28,692 nt of DNA from Leptospiraceae bacterium (GTDB lineage: Bacteria; Spirochaetota; Leptospiria; Leptospirales; Leptospiraceae): assembly GCA_027485405.1 (NCBI GenBank), contig JAIXRB010000016.1, forward strand, positions 1-28,692, read 5' to 3'. Positions 8,491 through 14,437 of the stretch are shown here, one piece after another (the first letter of the stretch is position 1; every line of letters starts with the position of its first letter). Under the pieces are notes generated by a model, which saw only the letters and a list, made by a program, of their open reading frames with translations, was not told the DNA's origin and did no database searches. Both the position numbers and the translations under genes were made by a program.

Positions 8491-8822
8491 ACAAGTGTCG
8501 TTTATCTTTCTTTAGACTTTCGATACTTCTTATCTTGAGTTTCTTGGGATTTTTAGGTAACGGATGTGCTTCATCTGGGATCGGAACTCCTGGATGGCTT
8601 GCCACCAGTACTACCCTTGCTCAGTATGCTGATGGAAAAATCGGACCAAAAATTGGTCGGGCATGCGTGGAAAGTTATCTAGGGCTTTTTGCCCTAGGTG
8701 ACTCAAGTCTTTATGAAGCAAAGAAACAAGGCAATTTAAAATCGGTGTATACAATCGACTTTGAGAGTAGAAGCATTTTTGGCTTATATGCGGAGCTTTG
8801 CACCGTGGTGACAGGTCAATGA
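8487..8822 (+). CDS. TRL-like family lipoprotein (copy 1)
   Basis: A 111-aa predicted lipoprotein: charged start, hydrophobic stretch, and lipobox GNGC followed by ASS. The mature part has the TRL-like pattern: a Gly/Pro-rich start, a GRAC motif, then EAKKQGNLKSVYTIDFES and a final ELCTVVTGQ. Such small lipoproteins occur in many Gram-negative and spirochaete genomes, and their biochemical role is not established. The ATG overlaps the aminopeptidase stop (ATGA) and its own stop overlaps the start of the second copy, so the three genes are probably translated in sequence. It has two cysteines beside the lipid Cys, one in GRAC and one in ELCT, which are also present in copy 2. Confidence 0.78.
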   Translation: MNKCRLSFFRLSILLILSFLGFLGNGCASSGIGTPGWLATSTTLAQYADGKIGPKIGRACVESYLGLFALGDSSLYEAKKQGNLKSVYTIDFESRSIFGLYAELCTVVTGQ

Positions 8823-9175
8823 AATCGAAACTTCGTAAATCCCAACTATCGCCTTACTTTTTATTTTTAATTCCAACTCTTTTCTTCTTTAACTGCTTAA
8901 ATCTGGGTTTTCCTCAAGGACAGGGACCTACTGGTTTCATTTATTCGAAGTACAGACTTGCCGTTAGCCCAGCACATCAGTTAGAGGAACCTGAAAAGTT
9001 TAAATTAGGCAAATCTTGTTTAAAACGAATAGGTTTCTTCTACACAAACGGAAACGCATCTACAGAGTCTGCCGCAGAACAAGGAAATATTGAAAAAATT
9101 TATTCCATTGATAGAGAAATTTATCAATTGCTTTTGATTTATACTGAATTTTGTACTATAGTCAAAGGAACTTGA
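8819..9175 (+). CDS. TRL-like family lipoprotein (copy 2)
   Basis: A 118-aa paralogue of the preceding gene. The ATG that overlaps the copy-1 stop (ATGA) is preferred over an upstream in-frame TTG at 8798, because it gives a normal Lys/Arg n-region and a signal peptide ending at FFNC. Aligned features with copy 1 are KLGKSC for KIGRAC, AEQGNIEKIYSID for AKKQGNLKSVYTID, and EFCTIVKGT for ELCTVVTGQ, including both conserved cysteines. This copy has a longer N-terminal part (GFPQGQGPTGFIYSKY). Function is unknown. It ends 3 bp from the convergent gene's stop, with no convincing terminator hairpin between. Confidence 0.75.
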   Translation: MKSKLRKSQLSPYFLFLIPTLFFFNCLNLGFPQGQGPTGFIYSKYRLAVSPAHQLEEPEKFKLGKSCLKRIGFFYTNGNASTESAAEQGNIEKIYSIDREIYQLLLIYTEFCTIVKGT

Positions 9176-9178
9176 TTT

Positions 9179-9697
9179 CTAATCTCCATCATCTTTTGAC
9201 TGAAGAATTAGTTTTAATTGAGAAGGATCATCTAAAAAATGGATACTGTTCAAACCATCCACATAGTATCTCCTTCCTTTTGAATCGTAATAATCATATC
9301 CAGACTTCTTTGAATCAAAGAGGAGAACGCCATCGCGATTGTTGCAGAAAATTCTTGTATGTATGTCTTCATCTTTGGTTTTTTCAGCCAATAAGAGAGA
9401 TTGTGAAGCATAGGAATTTAAAAGCAGTTTGCTAGGAATTCTATCGAAAGAGACTTCATAGGTAGTTAAATAATCTGGCGAAGTCGGCTTAAAAGACTCA
9501 TTTATTACATCTATCCAAAGCATTCGAGATGGACAATTCTGGATTTTTAGAGAAACCATTTTTACAGCATAACGAACTGAATAAGAACAAGAAACAGTTA
9601 CCAAAACTGAAAGCAACAACCATGCTTTCAGTCTGCGAAAGATTGACAAAACCAGAATAAGTCTATTTTTTTTGAGAAGAATTATGCTCTTCTGCAA
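9179..9697 (-). CDS. Unrecognised predicted lipoprotein
   Basis: A 172-aa protein that I do not recognise. It has a hydrophobic stretch (LKAWLLLSVLVTVSC) ending at a Cys, suggesting a lipoprotein or inner-membrane anchor, and a polar, Tyr/Asp-rich C-terminal part (GYDYYDSKGRRYYVDG) with cysteines in IQNCPS and IFCNN. The annotated start is a TTG inside the end of the GDPD gene with no spaced Shine-Dalgarno sequence. A second in-frame TTG at 9649, 13 bp after the GDPD stop, would give a more typical signal peptide starting MSIFRRLKAW and a 156-aa product. It is probably the last gene of the GDPD transcription unit. Confidence 0.6.
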   Translation of the reverse strand: MQKSIILLKKNRLILVLSIFRRLKAWLLLSVLVTVSCSYSVRYAVKMVSLKIQNCPSRMLWIDVINESFKPTSPDYLTTYEVSFDRIPSKLLLNSYASQSLLLAEKTKDEDIHTRIFCNNRDGVLLFDSKKSGYDYYDSKGRRYYVDGLNSIHFLDDPSQLKLILQSKDDGD

Positions 9698-10616
9698 CTT
9701 CTTTCAATCGATCTGGGTAATCAGAGATGATTCCATCCACACCAAAAGTCAATAATTGCTTCATCTTTGTCTTTTCGTTTACAGTCCAAGGGATGACTTC
9801 CATTTTTTTACTATGAGCTTTTTGAACGAAGGAAGGTGTCACATACAAATAATAAGGTGAGATTACTTCTACGCCCAATTCACTTGCGATCGATAGAATT
9901 TCTTCTCGATGAGAATCACCGAAGCCAAAAGTCATTTTAAAACCTTGTCCATACGTTGGTGCAAATAGCGCAGAAGTTTTTACTTTGGCTTTGATTTTCT
10001 TAATAAATGCAAGCGTTCGCATATCAAAGGATTGTACGGTCGTTTTGGATTCCATTTTTGCTTTAGAAATGGCAGAAAGCAATGCTAATGTATGCTTTTC
10101 TACTTTTTCTTGAGAGGCTGATCCATTGTCTGGAAACTTAGTCTCTATGTTGAAAAATAGACTGATCTTTTCTTTCTTTTCAACTTCTATAGCCTTCTGA
10201 AAAAATTCTTCGATAGTTAAAAGCTTTGTGCCAGGAACTGTTTCTTGTTCGGGAAACTTTGGATTCTTTAGAGATCCGCAGTCCAACTTTTTAAGGTCAC
10301 TGAGACTCAACTCATATAGTGAGACCTTTTCGATAGGAGTTCCATTCTCGTTTTGACAAATCAAGGGATTCGTATCGGAATCATGATGAATGACAACATA
10401 GTCGTCCTTGGTAAGAACCGTATCTAGTTCCAAGGTAGTCATTTTGAATTTTATAGCGGCTTCAAAAGCAGGCCAGGTGTTTTCAGGTTTAAGCCCTCTA
10501 GCGCCTCTATGACCTTGCAGGTCTAAAGAGGAACGGATCGGTTCAACAGAAATTTGCGCCGTAGAACAGTCTACAAGATGGAAAATGGTCAGGAAGATGA
10601 AAAATAGCCGTTTCAT
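9663..10616 (-). CDS. Glycerophosphodiester phosphodiesterase, predicted lipoprotein
   Basis: A 317-aa GDPD-family enzyme that hydrolyses glycerophosphodiesters to glycerol-3-phosphate and an alcohol, in the envelope. The signal peptide ends at LVDC (Cys17). The catalytic core is complete: GHRGARGLKPENTW (His36, Arg37, Glu45, Asn46), the metal ligands ELD (Glu63, Asp65), the VVIHHD His, and the C-terminal barrel strands VIPWTVNEKTKMKQLL and GVDGIISDYPDRL. Length fits GlpQ/UgpQ-like proteins. The last 35 bases overlap the downstream gene if that gene starts at its first TTG. It sits 58 bp downstream of fliG on the same strand. It may recycle headgroups of the cell's own phospholipids or scavenge external ones. 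Confidence 0.92.
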   Translation of the reverse strand: MKRLFFIFLTIFHLVDCSTAQISVEPIRSSLDLQGHRGARGLKPENTWPAFEAAIKFKMTTLELDTVLTKDDYVVIHHDSDTNPLICQNENGTPIEKVSLYELSLSDLKKLDCGSLKNPKFPEQETVPGTKLLTIEEFFQKAIEVEKKEKISLFFNIETKFPDNGSASQEKVEKHTLALLSAISKAKMESKTTVQSFDMRTLAFIKKIKAKVKTSALFAPTYGQGFKMTFGFGDSHREEILSIASELGVEVISPYYLYVTPSFVQKAHSKKMEVIPWTVNEKTKMKQLLTFGVDGIISDYPDRLKEVAEEHNSSQKK

Positions 10617-10674
10617 AAAAGCTATTTTACGAATTTAGAAAATCTTGAAAAGCAACTTATTCTGAATGAAGAGT

Positions 10675-11688
10675 TTAGACAACAAGCTCGTCTTCGCCAG
10701 CTCGTGCCACCACGATTTCTCCCGCTTCTTCTAGTTTTCGGATAATGTTTACAATCTTTTGCTGAGCGTCTTCTACGTCTTTTAACCGAACAGGCCCCAT
10801 AAAATCCATGTCTTCTCTTAAGAGGTTTGCGGCTCGTTTTGACATGTTTTTAAAGATTTTATCTTGCACTTCACTATCAACTGACTTCAAAGCTTTTGCT
10901 AAATCAGTGTTATCCACCTCTCGCATAACCTTTTGAATAGCTCTATCATCTAAAAGTACAATATCTTCGAAAACGAACATTCTCTTTTTGATTTCTTCTG
11001 CGAGTTCTGGGTCTTCTTCTTCAAGAGCCTCGATGATTGTTTTCTCAGTTCCCCTATCTACTAGGTTTAGAATTTCAACGACTGAATCGATACCACCCGC
11101 CGAAGTATAATCCTCAGAAGCTAGAGTGGAAAGTTTTCGTTCTAGCACTCGCTCAACTTCGCGTAAAACGTCCGGAGATACACGGTCCATCGTTGCAATT
11201 CGTTTTGCTACCTCTGCTTGGATTTGGTGAGGTAGATTGGAGAGAATGTTGGATGCTTTCTGTGGATCTAAGTAAGAAAGAATCAAAGCAATTGTTTGAG
11301 GGTGCTCACCCTGGATAAAGTTCAAAAGGTGAGCTGGGTCAGTTCTACGAATAAAGTCAAAGGGTCTTACTTGAAGTGAAGAAGTTAAACGATTGATGAT
11401 ATCGATAGCTTTTTGATTTCCAAGGGCTTTTTCAAGTAGTCCCCGAGCAAAGTCAATACCACCATTGGTGATGAATTCTTGAGCCATCATTAGCTCGTTG
11501 AATTCAACTAAGACTTTTTCTTTGTCTTCCGGTGTAATTTTATCGAGACGAGCGATCTCGAAAGTGATTTGTTCGATCTCGTCTTCTCGGAGATGTTTGA
11601 AAATGTCTGAAGCTACGTCATTTCCTACCGCTACTAAGAAAATAGCGGCCTTCTGCCTTCCAGTGAGTGTTGGCTTTTTGTTCAGCAT
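10675..11688 (-). CDS. fliG: Flagellar motor switch protein FliG
   Basis: A 337-aa FliG of normal length. The N-terminal domain (TGRQKAAIFLVAVG), the middle-domain motif EHPQTIALILSYL, and the C-terminal torque-generating segment (VFEDIVLLDDRAIQKVMREV, with its charged Lys/Arg/Asp array) are all intact, followed by GPVRLKDVEDAQQKIV. FliG sits on the cytoplasmic face of the MS ring, binds FliM and interacts with the stator. Spirochaetes often carry two FliG proteins; the complete C-terminal motor residues suggest this is the canonical, motor-competent one. No other flagellar gene is in the window, so this is a stand-alone copy. A terminator-like hairpin lies between it and the upstream membrane-protein gene. 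No strong ribosome-binding site is visible before the ATG. Confidence 0.97.
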   Translation of the reverse strand: MLNKKPTLTGRQKAAIFLVAVGNDVASDIFKHLREDEIEQITFEIARLDKITPEDKEKVLVEFNELMMAQEFITNGGIDFARGLLEKALGNQKAIDIINRLTSSLQVRPFDFIRRTDPAHLLNFIQGEHPQTIALILSYLDPQKASNILSNLPHQIQAEVAKRIATMDRVSPDVLREVERVLERKLSTLASEDYTSAGGIDSVVEILNLVDRGTEKTIIEALEEEDPELAEEIKKRMFVFEDIVLLDDRAIQKVMREVDNTDLAKALKSVDSEVQDKIFKNMSKRAANLLREDMDFMGPVRLKDVEDAQQKIVNIIRKLEEAGEIVVARAGEDELVV

Positions 11689-11732
11689 GAAGTTTGAGGT
11701 GCTCTACCTATTGAATACTATCGACGGATCCG

Positions 11733-11761
11733 AAAAAATCCAAGAGTTTAATTTCTCTCGG
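11733..11761 (-). terminator. Intrinsic terminator between the small membrane protein and fliG
   Basis: On the minus strand CCGAGAG and CTCTTGG form a 7-bp stem (one G-U pair) around the 8-base loop AAATTAAA. It is followed at once by ATTTTTT. It starts 15 bases after the upstream gene's stop, so it probably ends that transcript and leaves fliG with its own promoter in the remaining 45 bp. Confidence 0.5.
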
Positions 11762-11775
11762 GAATTTTTTGGATT

Positions 11776-12351
11776 CTAAACTGAAATCGTCTTCTTTACC
11801 CCAGAGATAGCTTCTTCCATCTCTAAAAGTTTTGATTCCAATTGTTTTCTTTGGTCCAGGTTCAATTGATCTGAGGAATAAGCTAACGATAAGAATTCAT
11901 GAAAGGACTTGCTGACTGAATGAATGGCAAGATTCCAATCTTTGGGTTGAATTCTTAATTTTTTTTCCCACCGTTTCCGTAAAAATCGATACAGAAACCC
12001 GAACAAACTCATAAAATGAATGGGAACGAGCAAGTATAGAGCAGATTTGGAGACCGACCAAATCGAAGCTTGGGTTGAAAAAAGAGACCAAAAATAGAAC
12101 CAACAGCCCGAAAGCAAGAGAATCGAGATCGTTAAGTTCAACTTTGGAGTAGAAGGTGACACTGAATTAAACAAAGAAAGGAGAATGACAGAAAAGATCA
12201 AGAGTAGGATAACTTCCCAGGGAACGATCGCGAAGAACAAATCCCAGAATTCGCTGAATTTTTGCCAAGAAGTTTGGATCTCTTGGATAGATTGTTGCAG
12301 GGATTGGATCTGGGATTGGATTTTTTCAAAGAACTCTAAAATGGACGCCAT
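11776..12351 (-). CDS. Small membrane protein of unknown function
   Basis: A 191-aa protein that I do not recognise. It begins with a Gln/Ile-rich amphipathic helix (SQIQSLQQSIQEIQ, about 12-30) that may form a coiled coil. About three membrane segments follow: WEVILLLIFSVILLSLF (about 45-62), LTISILLLSGCWFYFWSLF (about 73-92), and SALYLLVPIHFMSLFGFLY (about 102-122). A Lys/Arg-rich cytoplasmic-looking stretch and a charged helical tail come after them. There is no signal peptide, and no enzyme motif is visible. It lies upstream of fliG on the same strand, but a terminator-like hairpin separates the two, so a flagellar role is only a guess. Its ATG overlaps the start codon region of the divergent gene. 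Confidence 0.68.
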   Translation of the reverse strand: MASILEFFEKIQSQIQSLQQSIQEIQTSWQKFSEFWDLFFAIVPWEVILLLIFSVILLSLFNSVSPSTPKLNLTISILLLSGCWFYFWSLFSTQASIWSVSKSALYLLVPIHFMSLFGFLYRFLRKRWEKKLRIQPKDWNLAIHSVSKSFHEFLSLAYSSDQLNLDQRKQLESKLLEMEEAISGVKKTISV

Positions 12352-13408
12352 GGGTCAAAGTAAGACTTCCTTCGGGAAACAAGCAAGATTTTTCTTTTTT
12401 AACTTTTTCAGACAATCTTTGCTTCGTTCTTTTCTAATCGCCTACTCAGTTGTTAGCATTCCTTTCTTTGTTTATCACGAATTTCATCTTCCTTTTCATT
12501 ATATTTTTATTCTTACATTGCTAACTTGGATCGTTGGCGTTTCACTCTTGGTAGCAAGTGCCCTTCTCTTACAGTCTTATTGGAAAAATCCGTTTCATCC
12601 TTTGATTGAAATGATTTCTGTTTCTTTCTTTATACTAGCTCTTTGGCTTTCTGAAGTTTTTCTATTCAGAGCCGGAAGAGTTTTTCTTTTTATGCTTTCT
12701 TCTTTACTTTTCTTTGTGCGGTTTCTGAAAATAGAAACTTTTGCTAAGTTAGCTTTAGCTGGCTTACTGATTTCGGGAAATGGCATAATTACTTTCAGAG
12801 CTATGCAAGGGTTTGAAATCCTAGCCTCTTATATTCTCTATAAAAACAAATATCCATTTCCAGAGACCAAGGCAAATGAATGGGTTCAGAAAGAGAATGG
12901 ATTTTATTGGAATCCTGCCATTTCGATTGGATTCACTTTGCCAGAAGAGGGCTACTTTTTTCGTCCCGAGGATTTAGGGCTTGCTGACAAAACTGGGATT
13001 GGACAGCTAGCAGGCGTAATAGGATCTAGTGACTCAGATCCAAATCGCTATCCCAGTGTGCGAATTTTCTTTTTGCCTTCTTTTATTAAATTCTCAAAAG
13101 AAGAGGCTGATCGAGAAATGTTTGAATATTTAAAAACAAAAGTCAGCAAACAAGAGATAGAAGATTTACAAGAAATTACAGTAAAAGAAGAGATTTTCGA
13201 GAATGTAGGCTATCGTTTTTGGACTTTTTATGACTCCTTAAGACCAAGATTTGCAAAAACAGGTTACATCTTGGTAGAGACCCCTAACAGCGACTCCGTT
13301 CTGCTCCAGATAACTGAAAATCTGGAAAAAGGAAAAGACCATGAGCCTTGGATGGAATCTCTCTTAGGGTCGATTCGGTTCTCTGATCCCTTTCAAGGCA
13401 ATGATTGA
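12341..13408 (+). CDS. Multispanning membrane protein with C-terminal soluble domain, unknown function
   Basis: A 355-aa protein that I cannot assign to a family. The first half has about four to five hydrophobic segments (SFLIAYSVVSIPFFV, IFILTLLTWIVGVSLLVASA, MISVSFFILALWLSEVFLF, LFMLSSLLFFVRF, LALAGLLISGNGIITF). The second half, about 170-355, is a soluble domain with GFYWNPAISIGFTLPEEGYF and a final MESLLGSIRFSDPF. That ending resembles small secreted alpha/beta domains in which a last strand follows a predicted helix, but no catalytic motif is clear. I prefer the ATG at 12341 over one at 12350; neither has a good ribosome-binding site. An open frame extends further upstream on top of the divergent gene and is not convincing. 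The last 45 bases overlap the convergent peptidase gene. Confidence 0.72.
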   Translation: MDAMGQSKTSFGKQARFFFFNFFRQSLLRSFLIAYSVVSIPFFVYHEFHLPFHYIFILTLLTWIVGVSLLVASALLLQSYWKNPFHPLIEMISVSFFILALWLSEVFLFRAGRVFLFMLSSLLFFVRFLKIETFAKLALAGLLISGNGIITFRAMQGFEILASYILYKNKYPFPETKANEWVQKENGFYWNPAISIGFTLPEEGYFFRPEDLGLADKTGIGQLAGVIGSSDSDPNRYPSVRIFFLPSFIKFSKEEADREMFEYLKTKVSKQEIEDLQEITVKEEIFENVGYRFWTFYDSLRPRFAKTGYILVETPNSDSVLLQITENLEKGKDHEPWMESLLGSIRFSDPFQGND

Positions 13409-14419
13409 AAGCGGATTTACTAATACATCTGCAACCTTTGCTCCCAAATGCAAATGCGGTCCAGTAGACATTCCAGTGTTTCCAACTTTACCGATCACCT
13501 GACCTTTTTTAACTTTATCACCTTCTTTGACATTGATCTCACTTTGGTGCATATAGAGCGTATAGATCTTGTTTCCATGGTCTAGGATTGTAAAATTGCC
13601 TTCATAGTACATAGTCTTAGCTAAAACAACTGTTCCGTCTTGGATTGCGAAAATTGGTGTTCCAACCTTCCCTCTAAAGTCTACTCCGCCATGAGGTCTT
13701 CCTTTTTTCAAATTATAGTCTCGTCGAATGTAGAAAGGGCTAGTTATAAAAATGGTTTCTAATGGTTGAGTAAAGGTTTCCTGGAAAGCCAGACTTCCGG
13801 AATTTGAAAATGCAACTTCTTTAGCTTTTACACATTCTTGAATAAAGGCTAGGGTTTCTGGAGAAAGCTCTTGAGTCACAAATTTATTATCAACTGTTAT
13901 TGTATGCTTTTTGACTATTGTGTATTGAGTTTGCAATAGTTCAATTTCGTACTGTTTTGATTCACTTTCAAGAAATAAGAACTTTGATTGTATTTCAAGA
14001 ATCGTAGTGCCAGGTTTTGCTTCAGGAGGGATTGGTAAAAAGGCAATTTGGCTTTTAGATTGTTTTGTGATTGGAATTTCTTTGCCCATCCAAATCAGTT
14101 TATATGTTTCTTCCATCCATTTGGAATCGTTCGGAGTTAGTCGAAGAAGTATCACCTCACCTTGGGCAAAACGTCTAGCTTCTAGATGAAGAGTAAAATT
14201 GTTTTCTTTTTTAGTAATCGTTTCGTTTTCAAAGTAAGTTTTTGAGTGATTCTTTTGAGCAACTGGTTTGGCTGACTTAGTTTCTGCTCGTTTTTGGACT
14301 ATTTTGCCTTTCTGTTCTTTTCCTTCCCTTAAATCCTTTGAATGTCCAAGCCTAGGAAGAGTTAAGAACAGTAAAAGCGGTAGAAAGGCTAAAGTTGAAA
14401 AAGTATTGCTTAGTTTCAC
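13364..14419 (-). CDS. M23-family (LytM-type) zinc metallopeptidase
   Basis: A 351-aa secreted protein. The signal peptide has Lys2 and a hydrophobic stretch and ends near GHS (25-27). A Lys/Gln-rich linker and a beta-rich middle domain (about 75-200) precede the peptidase domain (about 220-340). Zinc ligands are intact: His243 and Asp247 in RPHGGVDFRG, and His324 in GPHLHLG. The second His of the active site is His291 in YMHQSE. Such enzymes cut peptide bridges in peptidoglycan or, when inactive, activate amidases; the intact ligands favour an active endopeptidase. The start is a GTG, with no strong Shine-Dalgarno sequence, 18 bp after the GGDEF-EAL stop. The two genes are likely cotranscribed. 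Confidence 0.93.
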   Translation of the reverse strand: MKLSNTFSTLAFLPLLLFLTLPRLGHSKDLREGKEQKGKIVQKRAETKSAKPVAQKNHSKTYFENETITKKENNFTLHLEARRFAQGEVILLRLTPNDSKWMEETYKLIWMGKEIPITKQSKSQIAFLPIPPEAKPGTTILEIQSKFLFLESESKQYEIELLQTQYTIVKKHTITVDNKFVTQELSPETLAFIQECVKAKEVAFSNSGSLAFQETFTQPLETIFITSPFYIRRDYNLKKGRPHGGVDFRGKVGTPIFAIQDGTVVLAKTMYYEGNFTILDHGNKIYTLYMHQSEINVKEGDKVKKGQVIGKVGNTGMSTGPHLHLGAKVADVLVNPLSIIALKGIREPNRP

Positions 14420-14437
14420 TTTATGAAAGTCGGAGAA

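Noticed and set aside
8798..8818. TTG-started extension of the second TRL-like lipoprotein
   Set aside because: The ATGA junction at 8819 gives a typical lipoprotein start, and the extension merely overlaps copy 1.
12185..12340. Upstream in-frame extension of the forward membrane protein
   Set aside because: It lies entirely antisense to the small membrane-protein gene, reads as a shadow (basic and Trp/Cys-rich), and would place a charged segment before the first membrane helix.
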